64,000 nucleotides of DNA from Kineosporia succinea (GCF_030811555.1 NZ_JAUSQZ010000001.1:2787241-2851240), one strand, 5' to 3'; counted from the first letter of the stretch, positions 26,479 to 34,368 are shown. A program made the numbers and translations. Notes: generated from the sequence alone by a model not told the origin.

Positions 26479-26576
26479 GGCCTCCGTGACCGGCCTCCGT
26501 GACCGGCCTCCGTGACCGGCCTCCGTGACCGGCCTCCGTGACCGGCTCCCGTGACCGGCTCCCGTGACCGGCCTCC
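26479..26576. repeat. Array of seven 13-bp direct repeats
   Basis: The unit GGCCTCCGTGACC occurs at 26479, 26492, 26505, 26518 and 26531, and as the variant GGCTCCCGTGACC at 26544 and 26557. A partial eighth copy follows. The regular spacing resembles iterons. It lies just upstream of the YnfA-like gene. Confidence 0.9.
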
Positions 26577-26689
26577 TCGATGGCGACGGTCCCGCCCGCG
26601 CGAACGTCGGGCGTGCTGCCGGCGCTGCTCGAGGCACAGGCCCCCGCGAGGATCCCCGGCCAGGGGCAGGCGGCTGAGGACCGGGAAAG

Positions 26690-26735
26690 GAATCGCGCTG
26701 CTTTCGATTATCGATAATCGAAAGCAGCGCGATTC
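26690..26735. repeat. Perfect 46-bp palindrome
   Basis: The two 23-base arms are exact reverse complements with no loop, centred between 26712 and 26713. The centre (CGATTATCGATAATCG) is AT-rich against a very GC-rich background. It could extrude as a cruciform, act as a bidirectional terminator, or be a protein-binding or mobile repeat element. Confidence 0.9.
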
Positions 26736-26744
26736 TCGGGAGTG

Positions 26745-27010
26745 AGCCTCTGGCCTCGTGAGGAGCCCTGCCTCGTGAGGAGCCCTGCCTCGGGAGTGAG
26801 CCTCTGGACGTGCGAGGATCCTGGCCTCGCGAGAAGCCCTGCCGCGCGAGAAGCCCTGCCGCGCGAGAAGCCCTGCCGCGCGAGAAGCCCTGGCCTCGCG
26901 AGAAGCCCTGCCGCGCGAGAAGCCCTGCCGCGCGAGAAGCCCTGCCGCGCGAGAAGCCCCGCCTCGCGAGAAGCCCCGCCTCGCGAGGAAGCCCTGCCTC
27001 GCGAGCACCC
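26745..27010. repeat. 17-bp minisatellite
   Basis: The unit CCGCGCGAGAAGCCCTG recurs about ten times between 26823 and 27006, with CCTCGCGAGAAGCC variants and one 18-base copy. Degenerate CTCGTGAGGAGCCCTGC copies precede it. It ends just before the stop of the TetR-type gene. Confidence 0.85.
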
Positions 27011-27011
27011 C

Positions 27012-27572
27012 CTAGAGCCGCCCCGCCGCCTCCCGCAGCTCGTCCAGAGCCGACCGCGTCAGTTCCGTCAGCGAACCTGCGTCCCCCCGTTGCCACCGCG
27101 CGAACCCCTCGTGAAGTGCGCGTCCCCCCAGATCAGCGGCCAGCCCCGCCGTGGCCGGCGCCACCCCCCGCTCGAGCAGCCCCTCCTCCAGGGCCTGGGT
27201 CAGCGCGGCCTGCTTGAAGGCCGACCGCTCCAGCAGATCCGCGTGCGAGCGGACCACCGCCTCCAGCCGGGCACTGGGCTCCCGGCGTTCCTCCGGGAAC
27301 GTCGAGGCCACCGCCAGCACCGCCGAGCACACCGCCTCGAACGCCGACCCCTCCGCCCCCACCACGGTTTCGCGCATCTCCAGCTCGAACTGGGCCTGCC
27401 CGGCGAACAGCACCTCGCGCTTGTCGGTGAAGTGCCGGAAGAAGGTCATCTTGGAGACGCCGGCGAGCGCGGCGATCTGGGCCACCGTCGTCGCCTCGTA
27501 GCCGTCCCGGGCGAACAGTTCCACCGCCGCGTCCACCAGTCGTACCCGGGTGCCGGGTTCCCATCGAGCCAT
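27012..27572 (-). CDS. TetR-family transcriptional repressor
   Basis: The 186-residue protein has a TetR N-terminal helix-turn-helix: RVRLVDAAVELFARDGYEAT, TVAQIAALAGVSKMTFFRHF. The all-helical C-terminal half binds an unknown ligand. It is divergent from an epimerase-like SDR gene; two copies of an ATGTGAC-type dyad lie in the 82-base gap, so it probably represses both genes. Its 3' end abuts a minisatellite. Confidence 0.92.
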   Translation of the reverse strand: MARWEPGTRVRLVDAAVELFARDGYEATTVAQIAALAGVSKMTFFRHFTDKREVLFAGQAQFELEMRETVVGAEGSAFEAVCSAVLAVASTFPEERREPSARLEAVVRSHADLLERSAFKQAALTQALEEGLLERGVAPATAGLAADLGGRALHEGFARWQRGDAGSLTELTRSALDELREAAGRL

Positions 27573-27589
27573 GCCCCTCAGCCTAAGTG

Positions 27590-27606
27590 ATGTGACCGAG
27601 TCACAT
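27590..27606. promoter_or_regulatory. TetR operator copy 1
   Basis: ATGTGAC-CGA-GTCACAT is a perfect 17-base dyad between the divergent TetR-type and SDR genes. Confidence 0.75.
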
Positions 27607-27622
27607 GAAGAGTGCTAGCTTG

Positions 27623-27639
27623 ATGTTACTCAGTCACAT
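27623..27639. promoter_or_regulatory. TetR operator copy 2
   Basis: ATGTTAC-TCA-GTCACAT repeats the first operator with one arm mismatch. The two centres are 33 bases apart, about three helical turns, so two dimers would bind the same face. Confidence 0.7.
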
Positions 27640-27654
27640 CAATGAGGAGCTGTC

Positions 27655-28533
27655 ATGCGCGTATTCGTCACCGGCGCCAGTGGTCACATCGGATCCTGCG
27701 TCGTGCCCGAACTGGTCGCCGCCGGGCACGAGGTCACCGGCCTGGCCCGTTCCGACGCCTCCGAGAAGAAGGTGCGGGAGCTCGGCGCCGACGTGCGCCG
27801 CGGGTCGCTCGACGATCTCGACGTCCTGGGTGAGGGCTCCCGGGCCGCGGATGCCGTGATCCACCTGGGGTTCAGCAACGAGCTCATGATGAGCGGCGAC
27901 TTCGCCGGGGCCGTGGCCAAGGACCTGGCGCACGTCTCGGCCCTGGGCGACGCACTCGTCGGCACCGGAAAAGCCTTGTTCGGCATCGGGATGCAGCGCA
28001 CCGGTGACGCGGCGTACAACGCCACGATCGACGCCAACCCGCGCTCGCAGGTCACCCGGCTGATCGTCGACTACGCGGGGAAGGGCGTGCGGGCGGCCAC
28101 CTTCGCCGTTCCGCCGGTCACCCACAGCGACCTCGACCGGCACGGGTTCATCCCGCTGATGATCCAGATCGCTCGGCGGACGGGGGTTTCCGGTTACCCG
28201 GGAGGCGGCACCAACACCTGGCCCGCCGCCCACACCCGTGACGTGGCCACGCTGTTCCGGCTGGCGCTGGAGAAGGCCCCGGCCGGTGCGCAGCTGTACG
28301 CGGCCACCGAGGCCGGGGTGTCGCTGAAGGACATCGCCGAGGTGATCGGCCGCAAGCTCGGCATCCCGGTCCGGAGCATCCCGGACGAGCAGGTCGCCGA
28401 GCACTTCGCCGGGTTCCCGTTCGTGCGCATCGACTTCCGGATGCCGAACGACGAGACCCGGGCCCTGCTCGGCTGGGACCCGGCCCACCCGGGGCTGCTC
28501 GAAGACCTCGAGCAGGGGCACTATTTCGGCTGA
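27655..28533 (+). CDS. NAD(P)-dependent epimerase/dehydratase-like SDR
   Basis: The 292-residue protein starts MRVFVTGASGHIGSCVVPEL, the extended-SDR nucleotide-binding motif GASGHIG. VIHLGFSNE and the C-terminal AAHTRDVATLFRLALE segment follow the atypical SDR pattern. GAGGAG precedes the ATG. It is controlled, by inference, by the divergent TetR-type repressor. Such TetR-SDR pairs often respond to small lipophilic compounds, but the substrate cannot be named. Confidence 0.85.
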   Translation: MRVFVTGASGHIGSCVVPELVAAGHEVTGLARSDASEKKVRELGADVRRGSLDDLDVLGEGSRAADAVIHLGFSNELMMSGDFAGAVAKDLAHVSALGDALVGTGKALFGIGMQRTGDAAYNATIDANPRSQVTRLIVDYAGKGVRAATFAVPPVTHSDLDRHGFIPLMIQIARRTGVSGYPGGGTNTWPAAHTRDVATLFRLALEKAPAGAQLYAATEAGVSLKDIAEVIGRKLGIPVRSIPDEQVAEHFAGFPFVRIDFRMPNDETRALLGWDPAHPGLLEDLEQGHYFG

Positions 28534-28540
28534 GCCGTCA

Positions 28541-28566
28541 GCGGGGGCCCGGTCAGGGGCCCCCGC
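28541..28566. terminator. Bidirectional terminator
   Basis: The arms 28541-28550 and 28557-28566 form a perfect 10-bp GC-only stem with a 6-base loop between the convergent SDR and flavin reductase genes. Confidence 0.85.
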
Positions 28567-28573
28567 CGCGGAA

Positions 28574-29155
28574 CTACTTCTTGAGCATCTCCGCGAACGG
28601 CACGAAGTCCTCGAACGGGTCCTTGGCCTTCGGCGCCGCGGAAACCCCGGCCATCAGGGCCGTCAGCTGCGCACCGGCCCGCCGCACTCGCCCGGCCAGC
28701 TCACTGTCGCCGGACGACGCCCAGTCCTCGCTCGCCGCGTAGACCGCGGTGGGCACGACGACCGCCTTCAGGTAGCTGAACAGCGGCCGCACCGCGTGTT
28801 CCAGTGCCAGCGAGTGCCGGGCCGAACCCCCGGTCGCGGCGATCAGCACCGGCTTGCCCTCGAGCACCCCGGGGTCGAGCAGGTCGAAGAACGACTTGAA
28901 CAACCCGCTGTATGAGGCGCTGAAGATGGGCGTGACGGCGATCAGGCCGTCCGCGGCCACCACCTGAGCAAGCACGGAACCCAGTGCCGGAGAAGGAAAA
29001 CCGGTCAGCAGATGGTTCGTGATGTCCTGCGCGAGGTCACGCAGCTCCACCACGGTGACATCCGCACCGGTCACGGCCTGAGAAAGCTTGTCCGCGAGCA
29101 ACCGCGTGGACGACGGCTGACTCAGACCCGCGCTGATCACCACGACCGAGGTCAT
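28574..29155 (-). CDS. NADPH-dependent FMN reductase (CE1759-type)
   Basis: The 193-residue flavodoxin-fold protein begins MTSVVVISAGLSQPSSTRLL and contains VTPIFSASYSGLFKSFFDLL and PVLIAATGGSARHSLALEH, the flavin-binding loops of the family. It supplies reduced FMN to a partner monooxygenase. The gene is 4 bases after the LLM oxidoreductase gene, so the two form a two-component system. The ATG at 29155 gives the canonical N-terminus; upstream codons are Arg-rich noise. Confidence 0.88.
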   Translation of the reverse strand: MTSVVVISAGLSQPSSTRLLADKLSQAVTGADVTVVELRDLAQDITNHLLTGFPSPALGSVLAQVVAADGLIAVTPIFSASYSGLFKSFFDLLDPGVLEGKPVLIAATGGSARHSLALEHAVRPLFSYLKAVVVPTAVYAASEDWASSGDSELAGRVRRAGAQLTALMAGVSAAPKAKDPFEDFVPFAEMLKK

Positions 29156-29159
29156 GACG

Positions 29160-30290
29160 TCACTCCCCTGAAGAGACGGACGCGAGCTCAGACGCGTCCT
29201 CAATGGTGTTCTGGCCAGAAGCCACAGAAGCAGCCAGCCGCGCCGCGTGCGTCGGCGCGTCGGGCGTACCCGGCGCCCGGCGCGAGGCGAACTCCGCACG
29301 CAGCGTCGGCAGGATCTCGCCGAGCTGGTCGAGCTGCTCCAGCACCGTCTTCAGCGGCAGGCCCGCATGGTCGATGAGGAACAGCTGACGCTGGTAGTCG
29401 CCCACGTACTCGCGGAAGCTCAGCGTGCGGTCGATGACCTGCTGCGGGCTCCCGACCGTGAGCGGCGTGTGCTGGCTGAAGTCCTCCAGCGAGGGCCCGT
29501 GCCCGTAGACCGGCGCGTTGTCGAAGTACGGGCGGAACTCCTTGACCGCGTCCTGCGACTTCTTGCGCATGAAGAACTGACCGCCCAGACCGACGATCGC
29601 CTGCTCAGGCGTGCCGTGGCCGTAGTGCGAGAAGCGCTGGCGGTAGAACTTCACCATCCGGGCGGTGTGCTCGGCCGGCCAGAAGATGTGGTTGTGCAGG
29701 AATCCGTCGCCGTAGTAGGCCGCCTGCTCGGCGATCTCGGGGCTGCGGATCGAGCCGTGCCACACGAACGGCGGGATGCCGTCGAGCGGGCGCGGCGTCG
29801 CGGTGAAGCCCTTGAGCGGCGTGCGGAACTTGCCCTCCCAGTCCACCACGTCTTCCGTCCACAGCCGGCGCAGCAACGCGTAGTTCTCGAGCGCCAGGTC
29901 GATGCCGTTGCGGATGTCCTGACCGAACCAGGGGTAGACCGGGCCGGTGTTGCCGCGGCCCATCACCAGGTCGACACGGCCGTCCGCGAGCTGCTGAAGC
30001 ATCGCGTAGTCCTCGGCGATCTTCACCGGGTCGTTCGTGGTGATCAGCGTGGTCGACGTGGAGAGGATGATCTTCTCGGTCGTCGCCGCGATGTAACCGA
30101 GCAGGGTCGTGGGGGACGAGGGCACGAAGGGCGGGTTGTGGTGCTCACCCGTCGCGAAGACGTCCAGGCCCACCTCCTCGGCCTTCTGGGCGATGCTCAC
30201 CATCGCCTTGATCCGCTCGCGTTCGGTCGGCTCGACGCCCGTCGTCGGGTCCGGCGTCACGTCGCCGACCGTGAAAACTCCGAACTGCAT
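29160..30290 (-). CDS. LLM-class flavin-dependent monooxygenase (CE1758-type)
   Basis: The 376-residue luciferase-like protein starts MQFGVFTVGDVTPDPTTG. Characteristic segments are VFATGEHHNPPFVPSSPTTL, LSTSTTLITTNDPVKIAEDY, VMGRGNTGPVYPWFGQD and PFVWHGSIRSPEIAEQAA. It oxidises an unknown substrate with O2 and reduced flavin from the reductase encoded next to it. AGGGAG lies before the ATG at 30290. A 14-base dyad (30350-30363) is about 60 bases upstream and may be its operator. Confidence 0.9.
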   Translation of the reverse strand: MQFGVFTVGDVTPDPTTGVEPTERERIKAMVSIAQKAEEVGLDVFATGEHHNPPFVPSSPTTLLGYIAATTEKIILSTSTTLITTNDPVKIAEDYAMLQQLADGRVDLVMGRGNTGPVYPWFGQDIRNGIDLALENYALLRRLWTEDVVDWEGKFRTPLKGFTATPRPLDGIPPFVWHGSIRSPEIAEQAAYYGDGFLHNHIFWPAEHTARMVKFYRQRFSHYGHGTPEQAIVGLGGQFFMRKKSQDAVKEFRPYFDNAPVYGHGPSLEDFSQHTPLTVGSPQQVIDRTLSFREYVGDYQRQLFLIDHAGLPLKTVLEQLDQLGEILPTLRAEFASRRAPGTPDAPTHAARLAASVASGQNTIEDASELASVSSGE

Positions 30291-30349
30291 CACGAACTCC
30301 CTGCTCAGCTGGATGTCACCGGTTCTGGCGACATCCTCTCGAATAGATC

Positions 30350-30363
30350 GTTGCTTGAGCAAC
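30350..30363. promoter_or_regulatory. Candidate operator upstream of the LLM/FMN reductase pair
   Basis: GTTGCT-TG-AGCAAC is an exact dyad with a 2-base centre. The TTGCTnnAGCAA form resembles MarR-type operators. No MarR gene is in the window next to it. Confidence 0.45.
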
Positions 30364-30509
30364 TACTTAGGGGGTGCTGTCATTCCCGCGACCCGCCCGG
30401 CGTGGCCCGGGCGCGTCGGCGCGGTCTTGGGTAGCGTTCCCGCCCGTGCCCAGAGCCGGTCACCTTCCCCATCCGGCCGGCCGGGTGAACGGAACGGACG
30501 GACGTACAC

Positions 30510-31184
30510 ATGGTGAACAGGAATCGAGTGCGGAACTCTGATGAAGGCACCAGTAGTTACACAGACATGAAGGAGTCACGTGCGGCCTGGATCGTGCGCC
30601 GTGCCCGCCTGATCGACATCCCCGCCGTCTCGCGCATGCTGCGCTCGCCGGAGCTGGCCGACTGGCCGCTGCCGGGCGGGGTCTCCGACGACGACCTCAC
30701 CTCGGCCACCCGGCTGATGCTCACGCACGTCGGGCTCGAGCACGGCGAGTTCTGGGTCGCCGACGAGGGCGGCCGGGTGCGCGCCGCGGTGGTGCTGCTG
30801 CCGCCGATGGTGCCCACCGGCGCCGGAGACCTCGAGGGCGCCCTCAAGCTGGAGCTCGGGCTCGCTCCGGGGCTGCGCGACAGCACCGACCTGGCCGAGC
30901 TGGCCGAGGCCATCGGCGCCCCCACGATGCACTGGCTGCTCATGCCGCTGCACCTCCGGGGCGACGACGAGGTGCTCGGCGCATTGCTCGAGGCCGCGTT
31001 GCCCGCGGTCGACGAGACCGGGATGCCGGTGATGTGCCTCGAGCAGGGGGTGCCGGCCGGCCCGATCCGGGCGGCGGGCTTCGAGCCGCTGGCGGTGCCG
31101 GCCGACGTGGCCGTCACCGCGTCGCTGCGGCCGGGCGTTCAGGCTCCCGACGACGCCGAGGCGTTGCTCGCGGTCAGTCTTTAG
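30510..31184 (+). CDS. GNAT-like acetyltransferase-fold protein
   Basis: The product has up to 224 residues. After a polar N-terminus, AWIVRRARLIDIPAVSRML begins a GNAT-like fold, followed by GEFWVADEGGRVRAAVVLLP and VMCLEQGVPAGPIRAAGFEPL. The acetyl-CoA loop (Q/RxxGxG/A) is not clearly seen, so activity is uncertain. The start is doubtful: ATG 30510 has only a weak Shine-Dalgarno, and ATG 30570 would start just before the recognisable domain. It is monocistronic, ending at a 21-bp hairpin. Confidence 0.6.
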   Translation: MVNRNRVRNSDEGTSSYTDMKESRAAWIVRRARLIDIPAVSRMLRSPELADWPLPGGVSDDDLTSATRLMLTHVGLEHGEFWVADEGGRVRAAVVLLPPMVPTGAGDLEGALKLELGLAPGLRDSTDLAELAEAIGAPTMHWLLMPLHLRGDDEVLGALLEAALPAVDETGMPVMCLEQGVPAGPIRAAGFEPLAVPADVAVTASLRPGVQAPDDAEALLAVSL

Positions 31185-31196
31185 TTTCCGATGGCG

Positions 31197-31241
31197 GACG
31201 CGCCGGTCGGCGACCGTACGACGGTCGCCGACCGGCGCGTC
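31197..31241. terminator. 21-bp perfect hairpin, bidirectional terminator
   Basis: The arms 31197-31217 and 31221-31241 match perfectly around a 3-base loop. It separates the convergent GNAT-like and SDR genes. Confidence 0.9.
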
Positions 31242-31260
31242 CCCCGTTCTCGAAGACGGT

Positions 31261-32019
31261 TCAGCGCGGAGGCATCCGGATCGCGCCATCCATGCGCACG
31301 GTTTCGCCGTTGATGTAGTCGTGGTCGACGAGCATCAGCGCGAGCTTGGCGTACTCGTCGGGCCGGGCCAGGCGCCGCGGGAACGGCACGGCCGCCGCCA
31401 GCCCTTCCAGGTACTCCTCCGTGACGCCCGCCAGCATCGGCGTCTCGACCGTGCCCGGCGCGATCGTGTTCACCCGGATGCCGTACTGGGCCAGGTCACG
31501 CGCCGCGGGCAGACAGAGCCCGACCACGCCACCCTTCGACGACGAGTAGGCCGCCTGCCCGACCTGCCCCTCGAACGCCGCCACCGACGCGGTGTTGATG
31601 ATGACGCCCCGCGCCCCGGTCTCGTCGGGCTCGGTCTGCGCGATCCGCTCGGCCGCGTAGGTCAGCACCGTGAACGTGCCGATCAGGTTGACCTGCACCA
31701 CCTTGGTGTAGAGCCCGATGTCGTGCCGGCCCTTCTTGCCCAGAATGCGCGCCGCCGAGCCGATTCCGGCGCAGTTGACCACCGTGCGCAGGGGGATGCC
31801 GATGGTGGACGCGGTGGTCACCGCGGCCTCGACGGCATCCGGATCGGTCACGTCGACCTCCAGGTACCGCACGCCCTCGACCTCCGGCGCCTTCTCCAGG
31901 CTGGTGCCCAGATCGAGGCCGAAGACCGTGGCCCCGGCCGCGGCCAGCGCCGTGGCCGTGGCGTGCCCCAGTCCGGACGCCGCGCCCGTGACGATCGCCG
32001 CGGTGTCGGTGATCTGCAT
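31261..32019 (-). CDS. SDR, 3-hydroxyacyl-CoA dehydrogenase type II-like
   Basis: The 252-residue classical SDR has TAAIVTGAASGLGHATATAL, the NCAGIG motif, the catalytic Ser in IINTASVAAFEG and YSSSKGG with the Tyr/Lys pair. The APGTVETPML and FPRRLARPDEYAKLALML segments resemble 17beta-HSD10-type 3-hydroxyacyl-CoA dehydrogenases. Its ATG overlaps the acyl-CoA dehydrogenase stop in TGATG, so it probably acts next in the same beta-oxidation-like path. A strong terminator follows. Confidence 0.87.
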   Translation of the reverse strand: MQITDTAAIVTGAASGLGHATATALAAAGATVFGLDLGTSLEKAPEVEGVRYLEVDVTDPDAVEAAVTTASTIGIPLRTVVNCAGIGSAARILGKKGRHDIGLYTKVVQVNLIGTFTVLTYAAERIAQTEPDETGARGVIINTASVAAFEGQVGQAAYSSSKGGVVGLCLPAARDLAQYGIRVNTIAPGTVETPMLAGVTEEYLEGLAAAVPFPRRLARPDEYAKLALMLVDHDYINGETVRMDGAIRMPPR

Positions 32020-33200
32020 CAGGATCCTTTCGCTGTTCGGATCGTGCCCCTGCCGTCTTTCGGATCGGCGAGGGCCCGCCCGATCACCATCCGCTGGATC
32101 TGGTTGGTGCCCTCGAAGATCTGCATCACCTTCGCCTCGCGCATGAAGCGCTCCAGCGGGAAGTCGCGGGTGTAGCCGACGCCGCCCAGCACCTGCACGG
32201 CGTCGGTGGTGACCCGCATGGCGTTGTCGGTGGCCACCAGCTTGGCGATCGCGGCCTGCTTGGAGAACGGCAGGCCGAGGTCTCGGCGCCGGGCCGCGGC
32301 CAGGTAGGTCTGTCGCGAGACCTCCACCGCCGCCGCCATGTCGGCCAGCAGGAAGCTCAGCCCCTGATGCTCGATCACCGGCCTCCCGAAGGCCTCGCGC
32401 TCGCGGGCGTAGTCGACGGCGGCGTCGAGGGCGGCCTGGGCCAGCCCGGTGGCGACCGCCGCGATGCCGAGACGACCCGAGTCCAGGCCCTTCAGGGCGA
32501 TTTTCAGGCCCTGGCCCTCGTCGCCCAGGCGCTGTTCGGCCGGGACGCGCACGTCGGTGAACCGCATCGACGTGGTGTGCGAGGCGGTGAGCCCCATCTT
32601 GCGCTCGGGCGGATCCGACTCCAGGCCAGGCGTTTCCGCGGGCACCAGGAAGCAGGAGATGCCGTTCCGGTCGTCGGAGGTGCGGGCCATCACGGTGTAG
32701 AAGTCGGCCTGGCCGCCGTGGGTGGTCCAGGCCTTGACGCCGTTGAGGACGTAGTCGCCCTGGTCCCTGACGGCGCGGGTGCGCATCGCCGCCGGGTCGG
32801 AACCGGCGTGCGGCTCGGAAAGGCAGTAGGCGCCCAGCAACTCGCCGCTGAGCTGGTGCGGCAGCCAGGTGGCCCGCTGTTCCGGTGTGCCGAACTCGGC
32901 CAGGGCGAAGCACGACAGGGCGTGCACGCTGACGCCCACGCCGACACCGGCCCAGACGCCCGCGATCTCCTCCAGCACCTGGAGGTAGACCTCGTAGGGC
33001 TGGTCGCCGCCGCCGTGCTCCTCCGGGTAGGGGAGGCCCAGCAGGCCGGCCCGGCCCAGGAGACGGAAGGTCTCACGGGGAAAGGTCTCGTCGGCCTCGT
33101 GCTGCGTGACCAGCGGGGCGAGCTCGCGCTGGGCGATCTGCCGGGTCAGGGTGACGAGGTCGGCCGCCTCGGCGGTCGGCAGGACACGATCGGCGGGCAC
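32019..33200 (-). CDS. Acyl-CoA dehydrogenase
   Basis: The 393-residue flavoprotein contains YCLSEPHAGSDPAAM, LNGVKAWTTHGGQADFYTVM, GRLGIAAVATGLAQAALDAA, QVLGGVGYTRDFPLERFMRE and IFEGTNQIQRMVIGRAL. The Glu in FEGTNQ is the expected catalytic base of short/medium-chain members. It introduces the alpha,beta double bond of an acyl-CoA and passes electrons to ETF. The GTG at 33200 was used. It is translationally coupled to the following SDR gene. The chain length preference is not readable. Confidence 0.93.
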   Translation of the reverse strand: MPADRVLPTAEAADLVTLTRQIAQRELAPLVTQHEADETFPRETFRLLGRAGLLGLPYPEEHGGGDQPYEVYLQVLEEIAGVWAGVGVGVSVHALSCFALAEFGTPEQRATWLPHQLSGELLGAYCLSEPHAGSDPAAMRTRAVRDQGDYVLNGVKAWTTHGGQADFYTVMARTSDDRNGISCFLVPAETPGLESDPPERKMGLTASHTTSMRFTDVRVPAEQRLGDEGQGLKIALKGLDSGRLGIAAVATGLAQAALDAAVDYAREREAFGRPVIEHQGLSFLLADMAAAVEVSRQTYLAAARRRDLGLPFSKQAAIAKLVATDNAMRVTTDAVQVLGGVGYTRDFPLERFMREAKVMQIFEGTNQIQRMVIGRALADPKDGRGTIRTAKGS

Positions 33201-33280
33201 CCGTCCCTCCTCACTGAGCGGCGAGGATCAGTATGCCGCGTCGGTGAGGGGTTCGGGAGTGCTTGAGCGGATCTTCGTCG

Positions 33281-33526
33281 TCAGCTGGCCTTCTGCAGTT
33301 CGCCACTGCCGACGCGCTCGGTGGACGCCGGGAACTCGGCGAGCTTCTCCGGGGTGCGGATCGGGCGGCTCACGAGGTTGCCACCGTCGGTCGAACACGC
33401 ATTGTCAGGGAGGGAGGCCGCGCAGTCGGTGCACCGGGTGCACTCGAAGGAGCAGATCCAGGCATCGGGAGAGTCCGCCGGGAGGTCTCGGTCACACGAT
33501 TCGCAGTTAGGCCGCAGCTCAAGCAT
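33281..33526 (-). CDS. DUF1272 family zinc-binding-type small protein
   Basis: The 81-residue protein begins MLELRPNCESCDRDLPADSP and has ICSFECTRCTDCA, then NLVSRPIRTPEKL. Cysteines at 8, 11, 25, 29, 32, 35 and 44 match a small zinc-ribbon-like fold. The family is widespread and its function is unknown. It lies just upstream of the acyl-CoA dehydrogenase gene in the same direction, with an 80-base gap. The last 20 residues are less conserved-looking. Confidence 0.85.
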   Translation of the reverse strand: MLELRPNCESCDRDLPADSPDAWICSFECTRCTDCAASLPDNACSTDGGNLVSRPIRTPEKLAEFPASTERVGSGELQKAS

Positions 33527-33780
33527 GATCGGACGCTAACACGCTCCATTGCAGCGATTTTCGACTGCGATGACCTTCTCTTTACGTAGTCCCGTGATCA
33601 CTGCGTGGTTTCGGGCCAATCGGGTCAGATCGGCGTGCGCGGAACACTCTTCGTGAAGACGGCCTTGCGGTCGGTGGCGGCCGGAACGGAAAGATTTTTG
33701 AAGTTACTTTCGGTAGTTTCGGCTCCGGAGGGTGAACGGACGCCCGTTCTGCGGCTTTCGGGGGTTACCTCCGGCATCGG

Positions 33781-33808
33781 GGTGGTCACGGCGCCAACCG
33801 CGACCACC
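33781..33808 (-). terminator. Hairpin terminator of the PfpI-like gene
   Basis: GGTGGTC/GACCACC arms (33781-33787 and 33802-33808) continue inward as CGG/CCG after one mismatch, 14 bases beyond the minus-strand stop. Confidence 0.7.
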
Positions 33809-33822
33809 CTCCTGGCCGGCCG

Positions 33823-34368
33823 TCAGAAGGCGCTGCCCAGGGCCTTCGAGAAGGCCGGCAGGTCGTCCGGGTTGCGGCTGGTGATCAGCGGCCCGGGACC
33901 CTTCAGGTCGACCACGACCTCCTGGTCCACCCACTCGGCTCCGGCGTTGCGCAGGTCGGTCTGCAGGCTCGGCCACGACGTGACGGTGCGGCCGCGCACG
34001 GCGTCGGCCTCCACGAGCGTCCAGGGGGCGTGGCAGATGGCCGCGACCGGCTTACCGGCGTCCACGAAGGACTTCACGAAGGCGACGGCCTCCCGGTTCG
34101 TGCGCAGGGCGTCCGGATTGGCCACACCGCCCGGGAGCACCAGGCCGTCGTAGTCCGCGGCGTCCGCCTGGCTCACCGGCAGGTCCGCGTCGAAGGTGTC
34201 GCCCTTGTCCAGGTGATTGAAGCCCTGCACCGTCTTGCTGTCGCTGCCCACGATCAGGACCGGTTGCCCGCCGTCCTTCTTCACCGCCTCCCAGGGGTCG
34301 GTCAGCTCGACCTGCTCGACTCCCTCGTCCGCGACCAGGAAGGCGATCTTCTTGCCGTTGACAGACAC
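33823..34368 (-). CDS. DJ-1/PfpI family type 1 glutamine amidotransferase-like protein
   Basis: The 181-residue protein starts VSVNGKKIAFLVADEGVEQV and contains GLVLPGGVANPDALR and the nucleophile elbow PVAAICHAPWTLVEA. The Cys-His pair in ICHAPW and the Glu in DEGVEQVEL match PfpI/YhbO-type protease-deglycase-like proteins. The GTG at 34368 was chosen because AGGAG lies 7 bases upstream; earlier open codons look non-coding. A stress-protection role is known for the family. It is divergent from the FAD reductase gene. Confidence 0.9.
   Translation of the reverse strand: MSVNGKKIAFLVADEGVEQVELTDPWEAVKKDGGQPVLIVGSDSKTVQGFNHLDKGDTFDADLPVSQADAADYDGLVLPGGVANPDALRTNREAVAFVKSFVDAGKPVAAICHAPWTLVEADAVRGRTVTSWPSLQTDLRNAGAEWVDQEVVVDLKGPGPLITSRNPDDLPAFSKALGSAF

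Larger units (their letters stand above)
26418..27011. repeat. Repeat-rich non-coding island
   Basis: The whole gap between the YnfA-like gene and the TetR-type gene is built of three elements: a 13-bp direct repeat array (26479-26576), a perfect 46-bp palindrome (26690-26735), and a 17-bp minisatellite (about 26745-27010). Long open frames cross the arrays in several frames and on both strands, as expected for repeats of length not divisible by three lacking stops; none is taken as a gene. Confidence 0.8.

Noticed and set aside
26690-26735. Insertion sequence end or integron attachment site
   Set aside because: No transposase, integrase or target duplication was seen, and the palindrome has no spacer or imperfect arms as attC sites do.
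26479-27010. CRISPR array
   Set aside because: The repeats are contiguous 13- and 17-bp units without unique spacers, and no cas gene is present.
25879-27096. Long minus-strand frame through the repeat island (LARQGFSRGRAS repeats)
   Set aside because: It is a translation of the minisatellite running into the DMT gene antisense; no start signal or domain is present, and equally long frames exist in other phases.
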